Assembly (NCBI RefSeq): GCF_015751965.1
Contig: NZ_JADOVH010000005.1
Span: forward strand, 1-64,000
DNA: 64,000 nt
Source: Frigoribacterium sp. CG_9.8
GTDB taxonomy: Bacteria; Actinomycetota; Actinomycetes; Actinomycetales; Microbacteriaceae
Direction of reading: 5' to 3'
In this document: positions 36,570-45,535 of the stretch, piece by piece
Position numbering within the stretch: position 1 is the first letter of the stretch
How the letters are laid out: every line of letters starts with the position of its first letter
Position numbers and translations under genes: made by a program
The notes under the pieces: generated by a model
Database searches by the model: none
Told to the model about the DNA's origin: nothing
The model's input: only the letters and a program-made list of their open reading frames with translations

Positions 36570-37256
36570 ATGAGTTCCCCTGCGAAACGCCTTCCGCGTC
36601 GCGATGCCGCAGCGAATCGCGTATCGCTACTCGCCGCCGCCCGGATCGTGTTCAATCTCGACCCGGGTGCGTCCCTCGAAGCAGTGGCAGCGGAGGCCGG
36701 CCTCAGTCGTCGCTCGGTGTACGGGCACTTCGCCAATCGGGAAGAGTTGCAGCTCGAACTCGTGACCGCGGGTGCGCGCCGCGTGGCATCCGCCGTGGAG
36801 TCGGTGACCCATCCCGATCCACTGGTGCGTCTTGCCCTGATCGCATCGACTCTCTGGCGCGAGGTGGAGAGCGTGCGCGTGATGGCCGTCGTCGCTGTGC
36901 GCGGTCCGCTCGCGCTCCATACCGCCGCAGCGCTCGGATCAATCCGCGCCAACGTTCGGACCGCAATCATCGAGGGACAGACGGATGGCTCGATGCGCGG
37001 TGATCTGCCGGTCGAGCGACTCGCCCGGCTGGTCGAGCACACCGCTCTCGTCGTGCTCGAGGACTCAACGGCGCATCCGCTCGATACCCGCGAGGGAGGG
37101 CGGCTTGTCATGCTGATGACACTCGCGACTATCGGCCTCGGCTGGCGTGATGCCGGCGAATTCATCGATGGGCATTCGGAGCTGAACTGGCCAGCTGACC
37201 CGGAGGCCGCAGGGGGCAACGCCAGCATCGAAGATACTTCCCGGGGCCGGGGCTGA
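36570..37256 (+). CDS. TetR-family transcriptional regulator
   Basis: 228 residues. The N-terminal helix-turn-helix is at residues 25-60 (LLAAARIVFN then ASLEAVAAEAGLSRRSVYGHFANREEL), followed by a ligand-binding domain (MAVVAVRGPLALHTAAALG) that is not recognisable by sequence. It probably represses its own operon through the palindrome overlapping its promoter. The stop overlaps the next gene by one base. Confidence 0.9.
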   Translation: MSSPAKRLPRRDAAANRVSLLAAARIVFNLDPGASLEAVAAEAGLSRRSVYGHFANREELQLELVTAGARRVASAVESVTHPDPLVRLALIASTLWREVESVRVMAVVAVRGPLALHTAAALGSIRANVRTAIIEGQTDGSMRGDLPVERLARLVEHTALVVLEDSTAHPLDTREGGRLVMLMTLATIGLGWRDAGEFIDGHSELNWPADPEAAGGNASIEDTSRGRG

Positions 37257-37957
37257 TGCGCGTTCAACTGCACCGGGCTGCCATCGGGCGCGGCCCGGGT
37301 GCCGCAGTTCCCGCCCTCGACCTGATCGTGGACGGACCGGTGCCCGTCGTCGTCGCCGTGCAGACGGATGAGCGACCGATGCTGGTGTCGATGCTCCTGG
37401 CCGGACGTCTCCGCTGCGACTCCGGGCGCGTGCTCGTAGATGGGCGCGATGATGCGGATCAGTTGCGGCGTCGCACCGCGCTCGTAGACACCCCGGTCAT
37501 TGCCGAGCCGACACCGGGCATCGCCCTCAAGACGATCGTGGCCGAGGAGTTCTCCTTCGCCGGACAGCCCACCTCCGGCCGGGCAGTGCGTTCCTTCCTC
37601 GCCGATCATGGCCTCTCGGGCTACGCGACACTGCCGGTTCGTGCGCTGCCGCCAGCGGATCGCATCCGCCTGCTCAGCGAGCTCGCCGTGCTGCGCGACG
37701 GAGTTGACGGCCTCATCGTCACCTCACCGGAGCGCCACGGCGGCGAGCCATCCCAGTGGTACGGACCGCTCGCGGCCCTCGCCGAGCGCGGCATAACCGT
37801 GGCCATCGTCACCGACTATGCAACGGCCGGGATTCTGGTGTCACTCGGCGCCCGGGATGGCTCAGCACCGGAACCAGTGCCGGAGCCAGTGCCGGAACCG
37901 GCACCGGAAACCGCCCAACCCTCCCTCTCGTTCTCTCCTGAAAGCGCTCCGTCGTGA
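37256..37957 (+). CDS. Degenerate ABC-ATPase-like protein
   Basis: 233 residues that follow the layout of an ABC ATPase without its catalytic motifs. In the Walker A slot (residues 36-43) there is QTDERPML in place of GxxGxGKST, preceding LLAGRLRCDSGRVLVDGRD, which matches the normal GxVxxDG segment. In the signature slot (131-135) there is LPPAD; in the Walker B slot (151-158) DGLIVTSP without the Asp-Glu pair; the H-loop His is Asp (TDYATA). It cannot be expected to hydrolyse ATP. The C-terminus is a PEPVPEPVPEPAPE tail. Flanked by TetR and YhgE genes with 1- and 4-base overlaps. An adaptor or regulator role is inferred. Confidence 0.75.
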   Translation: MRVQLHRAAIGRGPGAAVPALDLIVDGPVPVVVAVQTDERPMLVSMLLAGRLRCDSGRVLVDGRDDADQLRRRTALVDTPVIAEPTPGIALKTIVAEEFSFAGQPTSGRAVRSFLADHGLSGYATLPVRALPPADRIRLLSELAVLRDGVDGLIVTSPERHGGEPSQWYGPLAALAERGITVAIVTDYATAGILVSLGARDGSAPEPVPEPVPEPAPETAQPSLSFSPESAPS

Positions 37958-39861
37958 AGATCTACCCTCTCGTCCGCGCCGAATTCGCACGCCTCACCTC
38001 GAGCCGAATGGGCATCGCCTCGCTCATCGCGCTCATGACCGTGCCTCTCGTCTACGGCGGCCTCTACCTCTGGGGCAACCAGGATCCCTATTCGAGCCTC
38101 GACAAGGTGCCAGCCGCACTCGTTGTTGAAGACACCGGCACCACTGTCGACGGCACCGCCATCAACTATGGCGAGACCGCTGCGAAGTCCCTGCTGAGCG
38201 ATAAACGGTTCGGCTGGATCACGGTGACCGCGGCACAGGCGACCGCCGGTGTGAAGGACGGCACCTATGACTTCGGCATCACTTTCCCCTCTGACTTCTC
38301 CAGCCGCCTCGCTTCAGCATCGGGCGACACTCCCCGGTCAGCGCGACTGCAGCTCACCACCGACGACACCAACAGCTACCTCTCCACCACAATTGCGAAG
38401 CAGGCGGCTGAGGCCGTGCGGGTCGAGATCGCGAAGCAGGTCGGGGCGGCAGCATCCGTTTCACTGCTTGGCGCGGGCGGCACTATCCGTGACGGTCTGG
38501 TGAGAGCCGACAAAGGTGCGGGCAGTCTGGCGGATGGCGCGGCCACGGCCGCGAGCGGTGCAGCAGCGCTGAGCTCGGGTAGCTCCTCGCTCGCGGGTGG
38601 GGCAGCGTCACTGTCGAGCGGTCTTGCGCAGCTCGACGCTACAGCTTCGGGCCTGCCATCCGCTGCCGCTCAGCTGAGCAGCGGAGCAGCATCGCTTGCG
38701 AGTGGGTTGGCGGCCGGAGCCCAAGCGGCCAGCGCGCTGAAGTCGGGCGCGGCCGTCGCGGCGAGCCTGGCGCCCCAGTCCGCTGAGCAGCAACGGATCA
38801 TCGGTGCTCTCACGCTCGCGGGAGCGACTCCGGCGGAGATCGCGCAGGTCACCGCCCAGCTCGCCGGGCTCGCCACAGCCACCGAGCAGGTCTCCGCAGG
38901 CATCGGCACGCAACTGGTGCCACGCCTCACGGCGGCTGCGGCAGGGTCGGCCAAGCTTGCCAGCGGCACGGCAGCGCTCAGTTCATCTGCACCGGTTCTC
39001 GCCTCCGCGGTGCACTCCGCCGCGGCCGGGGCGGCGCAACTGTCGAGCGGGGCAGGCATGCTCTCGAGCGGGGCATCCGCTCTCAATACTGGCGCTGCGG
39101 AGCTGGCGAGCGGATCCGCGACCCTCGAGGCGTCCCTCTTCGACGCTGTGACGAAGGTGCCGGTAACCACCCTGGCCGGCAGACAAGCCACGGCGCACCT
39201 CATCGCCAACCCGGTCTCCGTGAAGCACAGCGCCATCACGCAGGCGGCCAACTATGGCGCCGGGCTCGCTCCCTTCTTCCTTGCCCTGGCATCGTGGATC
39301 GGCATCTATGCTCTTTTTCTGCTGGTGCGTCCGCTATCCCGTCGGGCGCTGACCGCCGTGCGCCGTCCCATCCGCACCACCCTGGCGGGATGGCTCACCC
39401 CTGCGCTGCTCGGAATCGTGCAGATGGTCGCGCTCTTCGCCCTGGTGACGCTCGCCCTCCACTTGCCGGTGGCCAACCCGATCGGGCTTGTCGCCTTCAT
39501 GGCCTTCGTCGCGATGACTTTCGCGGCCATCGTATTGGCGCTCAACGTGCTGCTCGGCAGCGTCGGGCAGTTTCTCGCGCTCGTCTTCATGGTGGTGCAG
39601 CTGGTTACCGCGGGCGGCACTTTCCCGTGGCAGACCCTTCCCGGTCCGCTCGCCGCTCTGCACCAGGCGCTGCCGATGAGTCATGCCGTGGATGGGATCC
39701 GCCAGCTTATGTACGGCGGACTGAGCGCGAGCGTCTGGTCATCGATCCTGCCACTGCTGCTCTGGATGATGGGCTCACTCGCGGTCTCGGTGCTCGGCGC
39801 GATGCGTCAGGGCCGATTCCGCATCCTGCGGGAGCTGCGTCCGTCACCGATCGGGGCGTAA
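37954..39861 (+). CDS. YhgE/Pip-family membrane protein
   Basis: 635 residues. One helix near residues 20-42, a large extracellular domain with a long Gly/Ser/Ala repeat (SGAAALSSGSSSLAGG and similar heptad-like units, about residues 180-420), then about six helices at 430-620 of the ABC-2 membrane type. This is the build of YhgE/Pip (phage infection protein) and EsaA-like proteins, several of which support type VII secretion or serve as phage or envelope receptors. Its GTG overlaps the degenerate ATPase gene (GTGA), so the two products are made in linked amounts. Confidence 0.88.
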   Translation: MKIYPLVRAEFARLTSSRMGIASLIALMTVPLVYGGLYLWGNQDPYSSLDKVPAALVVEDTGTTVDGTAINYGETAAKSLLSDKRFGWITVTAAQATAGVKDGTYDFGITFPSDFSSRLASASGDTPRSARLQLTTDDTNSYLSTTIAKQAAEAVRVEIAKQVGAAASVSLLGAGGTIRDGLVRADKGAGSLADGAATAASGAAALSSGSSSLAGGAASLSSGLAQLDATASGLPSAAAQLSSGAASLASGLAAGAQAASALKSGAAVAASLAPQSAEQQRIIGALTLAGATPAEIAQVTAQLAGLATATEQVSAGIGTQLVPRLTAAAAGSAKLASGTAALSSSAPVLASAVHSAAAGAAQLSSGAGMLSSGASALNTGAAELASGSATLEASLFDAVTKVPVTTLAGRQATAHLIANPVSVKHSAITQAANYGAGLAPFFLALASWIGIYALFLLVRPLSRRALTAVRRPIRTTLAGWLTPALLGIVQMVALFALVTLALHLPVANPIGLVAFMAFVAMTFAAIVLALNVLLGSVGQFLALVFMVVQLVTAGGTFPWQTLPGPLAALHQALPMSHAVDGIRQLMYGGLSASVWSSILPLLLWMMGSLAVSVLGAMRQGRFRILRELRPSPIGA

Positions 39862-40227
39862 CGGCGAGCGGATGCGTGTGGCCGGTCACCCACCCGCGTG
39901 GCCACCCGCGTACTCTCGCGCCGCACTCCTCAACAAATCGACTTGGTAGACGTTGCGGGTTCTAAGGCGCCAAAGTCGCAACGATTACCACGTCGATTAC
40001 GGAATGCACGATTACGGAATGCACGATTGTGGAGGGCACCACTATGGAGGGCACCACTGCGGCGGGCACCCCGGCGCACGAAGCCGGGGCATCCCGTGAG
40101 TACGTGCATTCATCAGCGCGTGCGCCTGCCCGAGCGCAAGCGCATGCGCGTGCGTCTGCGCAAGTACCTGCCCGAGCCAGTGCCCGAGCCCGAGCCAGTT
40201 CGCGTCAAGCTGCCCGTGCCCGGAGCC
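39862..40227. other. Gap with low-complexity repeats, no gene
   Basis: Holds a 15-bp minisatellite at 39994-40068 and a GC-rich low-complexity tract at about 40120-40215 built on CGAGCGCAAGCGCATGCGCG and GAGCCAGTGCCCGAGCC motifs. It separates the convergent YhgE and SpoU methyltransferase genes. The open frames across it are by-products of the repeats. Confidence 0.7.
39994..40068. repeat. 15-bp minisatellite, five diverging copies
   Basis: Two exact CGATTACGGAATGCA units, then CGATTGTGGAGGGCA, CCACTATGGAGGGCA and CCACTGCGGCGGGCA. The copies diverge stepwise from one end to the other. Confidence 0.9.
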
Positions 40228-40890
40228 TCAGCCGAATGTCGCGTGCTGCACAACCCAGGAGTGCATGGCCACTGCCGCAGCAGCGGATGCATTGAGGCTG
40301 CGGGTGGAGCCGAACTGGCTGATTTCGACGATGGATGTCGCGCAGGTGATGGCCTCTTCGCTGAGTCCCGGACCCTCCTGCCCGAACAGCAGGATGCAGG
40401 CTGGCGCAAACTCGAAGGTCTCGATGATCACCGATCCGGGCACATTGTCGACCGCAATCACCGGCAGCGAAGCATCCGCCGCCCAGAGCGCGAAACTCGA
40501 GACATCCGGGTGATACATCACATGCTGATAGCGGTCGGTGACCATAGCGCCGCGCTTATTCCAGCGCTTGCGGCCGATGATGTGCACCGTATCGGCGCCG
40601 AATGCGTTGGCGCTGCGCACGATCGATCCGATGTTCATGTCGTGCTGCCAGTTCTCGATCGCCACATGGAACGGATGTCGCGTGAGATCGAGATCCGCGA
40701 CGATCGCCTCCATCGTCCAATAGCGGTAACGATCGACGACGTTGCGCGAGTCCCCCTTCTCGAGCAGCGCCGGATCGTAGAACGGCTCGGTCGGCATCGG
40801 GCCTTTCCATGGGCCGACGCCATAAGTGGTGAGTTCGACGCTCGGGGCTGGCGGGTCTGCTGGCGGGTCTGCTGGCGGTTCTGTTGGCAC
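40228..40890 (-). CDS. TrmH/SpoU-family RNA methyltransferase
   Basis: 220 residues. The three SpoU motifs are present: NIGSIVRSANAFGA near residue 86, LLFGQEGPGLSEEAI near 172 and ISQFGSTRSLNASAAAAVAM near 195, which form the trefoil-knot site for S-adenosylmethionine and 2'-O-ribose methylation of tRNA or rRNA. The target cannot be told. The N-terminus is a short Pro/Ala/Asp repeat (EPPADPPADPPAP). Confidence 0.9.
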   Translation of the reverse strand: MPTEPPADPPADPPAPSVELTTYGVGPWKGPMPTEPFYDPALLEKGDSRNVVDRYRYWTMEAIVADLDLTRHPFHVAIENWQHDMNIGSIVRSANAFGADTVHIIGRKRWNKRGAMVTDRYQHVMYHPDVSSFALWAADASLPVIAVDNVPGSVIIETFEFAPACILLFGQEGPGLSEEAITCATSIVEISQFGSTRSLNASAAAAVAMHSWVVQHATFG

Positions 40891-41039
40891 GCCTTTCAGG
40901 GTAGCCGCTGCACTGATCGGGCCCCACAGCTAACGCCTGGCGACAGCGGCCGTATCGAGACTGCCGCTACCCCAGCAGCGCGGCGGTGAGTAGGCACAGC
41001 CACCAGCACGGCGCGGCAAAAGCACCAAACCCTATTCGG

Positions 41040-41144
41040 CTCAGCAGCGGGAGCCTCAGCATTGCGCGGCTCAGCAGCGGGAGGCTCAGCAGCGGGAGGC
41101 TCAGCATTGCGAGCCTCAGCATTGGGAGGCCGTTCATGAGGAGG
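41040..41144. repeat. 15-bp minisatellite, six to seven copies
   Basis: Two alternating versions: CTCAGCAGCGGGAGG and CTCAGCATTGCGAGC, arranged 1-2-1-1-2-2 with a diverged seventh unit. It lies between the SpoU methyltransferase start and the HAD gene, ending 14 bases before the -10 box of the latter. Confidence 0.95.
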
Positions 41145-41158
41145 CTACTCGCGCTCGG

Positions 41159-41164
41159 TACTAT
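41159..41164 (+). promoter_or_regulatory. -10 box of the HAD gene, leaderless type
   Basis: TACTAT, 6 bases before ATG 41171. The usual -35 place falls inside or at the end of the 15-bp repeat, so repeat copy number could change promoter strength. Confidence 0.5.
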
Positions 41165-41170
41165 TGCCCC

Positions 41171-41971
41171 ATGACGGACCGCAGTGAAATCGAATGCTGG
41201 CTCACCGACATGGACGGCGTTCTCGTCCATGAGAATCATCCCGTGCCCGGGGCATCGGATCTACTCAAGCAGTGGCGCGACCAGGGTAAGCCATACCTCG
41301 TGCTCACCAACAACTCGATCTTCACACCGCGCGACCTGAGCGCGCGACTGAAGGCATCCGGGCTCGACGTGCCAGAGGACCGCATTTGGACCTCAGCCTT
41401 GGCCACCGCCGATTTTCTCGCCTCGCAGGCGCCCGGCGGCTCGGCGTTCGTGATCGGCGAGGCTGGCATCACGACCGCGCTTCACGAAGCCGGTTTCATC
41501 ATGACCGAGACCGCGCCCGACTACGTGGTGATCGGCGAGACCCGCAACTACTCCTTTGAGGCGATCACCAAGGCCATCCGACTCATCGTCGCCGGGTCGC
41601 GCTTCATCGTGACGAATCCGGATGCCACGGGCCCAAGTGCCGACGGACCATTGCCGGCGACCGGGGCCGTCGCCGCTCTCATCACGAAGGCCACCGGCAG
41701 GGAGCCCTACGTTGTTGGCAAGCCGAACCCGATGATGTTTCGCTCGGCCATGAATAAGATCGGCGCCCATTCGGAGAACACCGGCATGATCGGCGATCGC
41801 ATGGACACCGACATCATTGCCGGGATCGAGGCCGGGCTGCACACGATTCTCGTGCTTACCGGCATCAGCAACCAGGCGGAGATCGACAAATATCCATTTC
41901 GCCCGGATGAAATTCTCAACAGCGTCGCAGACCTGCTCGAGCAAGAGCCGATCGAGTCCGACGAAATCTGA
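41171..41971 (+). CDS. HAD-superfamily phosphatase, NagD-like (IIA)
   Basis: 266 residues. WLTDMDGVLVHE holds the nucleophile Asp and the acid Asp (DxD motif), LTNNS the second motif, GKPNPMMF the Lys, and GDRMDTDI the acidic metal-binding motif. A cap domain lies between. Such enzymes remove phosphate from nucleotides or sugar phosphates. The substrate is unknown. Leaderless start. Confidence 0.9.
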   Translation: MTDRSEIECWLTDMDGVLVHENHPVPGASDLLKQWRDQGKPYLVLTNNSIFTPRDLSARLKASGLDVPEDRIWTSALATADFLASQAPGGSAFVIGEAGITTALHEAGFIMTETAPDYVVIGETRNYSFEAITKAIRLIVAGSRFIVTNPDATGPSADGPLPATGAVAALITKATGREPYVVGKPNPMMFRSAMNKIGAHSENTGMIGDRMDTDIIAGIEAGLHTILVLTGISNQAEIDKYPFRPDEILNSVADLLEQEPIESDEI

Positions 41972-42047
41972 ACCGACTGTACGCCGACCCCCGCGCGCGA
42001 TCCACCCCCGGCGCGATCAGTCCAACCGCGGCCAGCGGCCAGCGACA

Positions 42048-43109
42048 CTACTTGACCGGTGTGCCGGCCACACTGCCGGTAATAGCCTCACCGCCGGCGC
42101 GTTTTACGAAGCAGAAGTAGTCGTGCTGACCCGCGGTCCACTCGTCAGACGTCGCGGCATACGACGCCTGAAACTGAATATCGCTGTACGCACCCGCAGT
42201 CTGAAGGTCGATCACCCCGGGTGCCGAGCACAGCAGGTTGATTTGGGACTGAAGCGATTCGAGCCCGGGGTATGTCGCGTTCTGCTCGCCGGGAAAGGTG
42301 CCGCGGAACACCATCTGGGCCGGATGCGGTGCGCCACAGGCCACCACGGTGAATCTGAGATCGAATGCACTCGAGTACGGATCGACACATTCGCCCCCGC
42401 GCAAGTCACTCCACAGGTGGATTCCCACAGCAACCGGGCCGGTTGTGCCCGAGGTCGAGGCTGCCGATGGTGATACTGACGGCGAGAGGTTCGGCGTCGC
42501 GCTCGTCGAGGCCCCGACAGTCGTCGGCACCTCGGCAATCTTCGTGCCGATGACAAACAGCACCACCAGCACAAGCAGTGCGATCGCTCCACCCGCAAGC
42601 CAGAACAACAGCCCCTCATTCTTCGAGAACGCAGCACGTCGCCTGCGCCGCGGTAATGCGGTCGAGGTGGTGCGCTCGTCAATGACCGGGGAATCAGTGG
42701 ATGCCGACAGCGCAGCGCCATCTGGCGCACCCGCAAAAATTCCGGCAAACGGATTGAGCCCCGGCGGTGGCGGACCTACCAGTGGTTCGCCCTCGTAGTC
42801 CTTGAACTGCGTTTCGCCGAAGAGTGAATCGATGGGTGAGGCAGTGTGTGAATCGATGGGCAGGGCAGTCGACGAGGCGGCGAAGGAGTCGGTGGACGCC
42901 GCAGGGTCGGCATCCGAGTCGGCATCAGGGTCGTCGTCTGAGTGGCCGTCCGAGTCCGAGGTGAAGTAGGGCTCCGGGCGATACACCGCTGGAGTCGTGG
43001 TGGGGATGGCGGGCACGAGCGGGGCAGCATCCGGCATATCCGCACTGCCAAGACCCCAGTCGAAGGGTGAAGTGAGTGGGTGAGGTCCCGTGTCGTTACC
43101 CGCCGCCAT
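42048..43109 (-). CDS. Membrane protein with septum-formation domain
   Basis: 353 residues. The first 170 are low-complexity and acidic (Ser/Asp/Pro, including a DPDADSDADPAA repeat), then a RRRRR stretch, one membrane helix near residues 175-198, and an external domain (WSDLRGGECVDPYSSAFDL, VACGAPHPAQMVF, several Cys) matching the Septum_form domain. Proteins with this domain act near the division septum or as surface anchors; the role here is not shown. Starts 11 bases downstream of pyrE on the same strand. Confidence 0.78.
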   Translation of the reverse strand: MAAGNDTGPHPLTSPFDWGLGSADMPDAAPLVPAIPTTTPAVYRPEPYFTSDSDGHSDDDPDADSDADPAASTDSFAASSTALPIDSHTASPIDSLFGETQFKDYEGEPLVGPPPPGLNPFAGIFAGAPDGAALSASTDSPVIDERTTSTALPRRRRRAAFSKNEGLLFWLAGGAIALLVLVVLFVIGTKIAEVPTTVGASTSATPNLSPSVSPSAASTSGTTGPVAVGIHLWSDLRGGECVDPYSSAFDLRFTVVACGAPHPAQMVFRGTFPGEQNATYPGLESLQSQINLLCSAPGVIDLQTAGAYSDIQFQASYAATSDEWTAGQHDYFCFVKRAGGEAITGSVAGTPVK

Positions 43110-43120
43110 GAGGTGATGTG

Positions 43121-43672
43121 CTACTTCGAGAGGCCGAGGTCAGAGAGACCGATAGCAGCGAAATACGGATAGCCTGCAGCCTCGATCACCTCGCGTGCTC
43201 CCGTGTCACGGTCGACGACGACAGCAACGGCGGCGATCTCTGCCCCCACCTTCTTGAGCGCCTCGATTGCGGCGAGTGGGGATCCCCCGGTCGTCGAGGT
43301 GTCTTCGAGCACGATCACGCGCTTGCCGGTGAGATCCGGACCCTCGACCTGGCGACCGCGGCCGTGATCCTTCGGCTCCTTGCGCACGACAAAGGCGTCG
43401 TAAGACAGCCCTCGGGCGGCGCCCTGGTGCAGCACGGCGGCCGCAATCGGGTCAGCCCCCATGGTCATTCCTCCGACGGCGGCGACATCCGCGACATCCG
43501 CAATCAGGTCGAGCATCACCCGGCCGATGAGTGGGGCGACCCGGTGATCGAGGCTCACCTTGCGCAAGTCCACGTAATACGTGGCTTTCTTGCCACTCGT
43601 GAGAGTGAAGTCGCCGTGAAACACGGCTCCCTCACAGATGTAGTCGATGAGCTGCTGCCTGGCGTCGTTCAC
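43121..43672 (-). CDS. pyrE: Orotate phosphoribosyltransferase
   Basis: 183 residues. It joins orotate to PRPP in pyrimidine synthesis. The PRPP motif is VIVLEDTSTTGGSP, and the N-terminal GDFTLTSGKKATYYVDLRKV is typical of the family. Slightly shorter than the E. coli enzyme, as usual in actinobacteria. Probably the first gene of a two-gene unit with the septum-domain protein. Confidence 0.95.
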   Translation of the reverse strand: MNDARQQLIDYICEGAVFHGDFTLTSGKKATYYVDLRKVSLDHRVAPLIGRVMLDLIADVADVAAVGGMTMGADPIAAAVLHQGAARGLSYDAFVVRKEPKDHGRGRQVEGPDLTGKRVIVLEDTSTTGGSPLAAIEALKKVGAEIAAVAVVVDRDTGAREVIEAAGYPYFAAIGLSDLGLSK

Positions 43673-43758
43673 GGCCCCGATCTTACTTGGCGGATTTTGT
43701 TGAACCGATTCCGGGAGGCACAGTCTGCTGGCCGAACCTGCTGGCCGAGGCGAGCGAT

Positions 43759-43764
43759 TAAAGT
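43759..43764 (+). promoter_or_regulatory. -10 box of xthA, leaderless type
   Basis: TAAAGT, 6 bases before ATG 43771. No clear -35 box. Confidence 0.45.
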
Positions 43765-43770
43765 GGTCCC

Positions 43771-44607
43771 ATGCGTGTTGCTACCTGGAATGTGAACTCC
43801 ATCCGAACGCGGGCCGCCCGCGTGGTCGACTGGCTCGGGCGGGAAGACATCGACGTTCTCGGCATGCAGGAGATCAAGTGCAGGGAGAATCAGTTTCCGT
43901 TCGAGCTCTTCGAAGAGGCGGGCTATGAGGTACAGCTGCACGGGCTCAACCAGTGGAACGGCGTCGCCTTCGCCAGTCGGCTGCCGATGGACGACGTACA
44001 GCTCGGATTCCCTTCCGCCCCCGGATTCAGCAAGACCGAAGTTGAGGGTGGGCCACCGCTCGAGGCCCGGGCAATGGCCGTCACGGTGGAAGGCGTGCGC
44101 CTGTGGAGTCTCTACGTGCCGAACGGACGCAGCCTCGACGATCCGCACCTCGACTACAAGCTGGAGTGGCTATCGCAACTCGCCGGCGACACGACAACCT
44201 GGCTTGCCGAGAATCCCGACACCCCGCTCGCGCTGATGGGCGACTGGAACGTCGCCCCCCTCGATACCGATGTCTGGCCCGCGTGGGACTTCGCACACAG
44301 CACCCACACCTCTGCCCGAGAACGCGCGGCTTTCGCGCAGTTCGAGACGATCGGGCTGGCGGATGTCGTGCGTCCCCGTGTGCCGGATGGATTCACTTTC
44401 TGGGACTACCAGCAGCTCCGCTTCCCTCGCAACGAGGGGATGCGCATCGACTTCATACTCGGATCGTCCGCCTTCGCCCAACTGGTAACAGCGGCGAGCA
44501 TCCACCGCAACGAACGCAAGGGTGATGGGCCGAGCGACCATGTGCCCGTGGTCGTCGACCTCGGTCTCGACGTGGAAGACGACGACGATCGACCCATGAT
44601 TTTTTAG
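43771..44607 (+). CDS. xthA: Exodeoxyribonuclease III
   Basis: 278 residues. It is an AP endonuclease and 3'-5' exonuclease of base-excision repair. WNVNSIRTR and MQEIKC near the start (metal Glu), GDWNVAPLDTDVW (Asp and Asn) and SDHVPVVVDL (catalytic His) are all in place, as in ExoIII. It is divergent from pyrE, with a 98-base gap. The C-terminal DDDDRP tail is variable. Confidence 0.95.
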   Translation: MRVATWNVNSIRTRAARVVDWLGREDIDVLGMQEIKCRENQFPFELFEEAGYEVQLHGLNQWNGVAFASRLPMDDVQLGFPSAPGFSKTEVEGGPPLEARAMAVTVEGVRLWSLYVPNGRSLDDPHLDYKLEWLSQLAGDTTTWLAENPDTPLALMGDWNVAPLDTDVWPAWDFAHSTHTSARERAAFAQFETIGLADVVRPRVPDGFTFWDYQQLRFPRNEGMRIDFILGSSAFAQLVTAASIHRNERKGDGPSDHVPVVVDLGLDVEDDDDRPMIF

Positions 44608-44688
44608 GGATGCCCTCCTGGCACGGCCGAACAGCGCGGGCGAGCGGCGCGGGAGAAAAGTACCCTGTAGATCTCATGCTGGCTCCTC

Positions 44689-44694
44689 TAGGGT
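44689..44694 (+). promoter_or_regulatory. -10 box of the GntR gene, leaderless type
   Basis: TAGGGT, 7 bases before GTG 44702. No clear -35 box. Confidence 0.45.
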
Positions 44695-44701
44695 CGAGAC
44701 G

Positions 44702-45466
44702 GTGAGTGACCCTCCGATGATCGAAGCCGACGACGAAGACGCCTCGTCTTTCGCAACGAGCGCGGTGGTGAACCTCGTGTTTGATCGCGTGCTGTCCGCG
44801 GTCCACGAGGGGCGCTTACTTCCCGGCCAGCGCATCAGCGACTCGGAGCTCGCTGGGCAACTCGGCGTGTCCCGCACACCGGTGCGCGAAGCGCTTCAAC
44901 GCCTGCGCGAGATCGGTATTGTCGAGGCATCCGCGAGCCGCTTCACCCGCGTCGCCCTGGTGAGCCCGAAACAGACGGCGGATGCAATGATCGTCTGGGT
45001 CGCCCTGTACAGCGCACTGGTCAACGAGGTGATGCCGCTCGTCACCCCGGAGCTGCTGAGTGAGATGCGCGACGATCACGCGCTCTTCCTCGGATACGCA
45101 AACCGGCTGCTCGATCGGAGTACACAAGCCGATCTGGAGCAAAATGCTGGGCTGACAGAGCAGCACACTGCGGAGTTGCTTCCGCAGAAGATCGCCATGG
45201 CCAATGCAAAATTTTTTCATCACCTGGTGACCCTGTCTGCTAATCCGGCGCTCGTGCGCGGGATCACCTCGGTGGTACACCTCGTTCAGCTCGGCAGCCT
45301 ATACCTGCCGGAATTCATCGACTTCCGTGCTCTGAGCGAGTCCCAACAGCGACTGATCGATGCGGCCTGCGACCACGACCGCTCCGCGGCGCAGGGAGCG
45401 CTGCGGATGCTCGGCCTCATCTCCGTACCCACTGCCGCGCTGGAGGCCGCCGCGGATAGCCAGTAA
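44702..45466 (+). CDS. GntR-family regulator, FadR-type
   Basis: 254 residues. The N-terminal winged helix (ILSDSELAGQLGVSRTPVREALQRLREIG region, residues 45-75) has the GntR signature, and a helical FCD-like domain follows. The FadR subgroup usually responds to organic acids. The Asp/His metal ligands expected in FCD are partly visible (FFHHLVTLSANPALVR), so ligand type is open. No operon partner is obvious; downstream lies a terminator and the 387-base gap. Confidence 0.87.
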   Translation: MSDPPMIEADDEDASSFATSAVVNLVFDRVLSAVHEGRLLPGQRISDSELAGQLGVSRTPVREALQRLREIGIVEASASRFTRVALVSPKQTADAMIVWVALYSALVNEVMPLVTPELLSEMRDDHALFLGYANRLLDRSTQADLEQNAGLTEQHTAELLPQKIAMANAKFFHHLVTLSANPALVRGITSVVHLVQLGSLYLPEFIDFRALSESQQRLIDAACDHDRSAAQGALRMLGLISVPTAALEAAADSQ

Positions 45467-45493
45467 ACGGTATATCGATTAAGCCCCGAACTG

Positions 45494-45513
45494 GGGGGAG
45501 CTGTCCCCCTTTT
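45494..45513 (+). terminator. Intrinsic terminator after the GntR gene
   Basis: GGGGGA, loop GCTG, TCCCCC, then TTTT. A 6-bp GC-rich stem followed by T4 ends transcription 28 bases past the GntR stop. Confidence 0.75.
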
Positions 45514-45523
45514 GGAGGACCAA

Positions 45524-45529
45524 TATACT
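45524..45529 (+). promoter_or_regulatory. -10 box in the GntR-DUF6421 gap
   Basis: TATACT is near the consensus TATAAT. It follows the terminator directly, so it should start a new transcript at about 45536. No good -35 box is seen. Confidence 0.45.
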
Positions 45530-45535
45530 GGTACT

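Noticed and set aside
39898-40989. 363-residue plus-strand open frame
   Set aside because: It is antisense to the SpoU methyltransferase and starts in minisatellite sequence.
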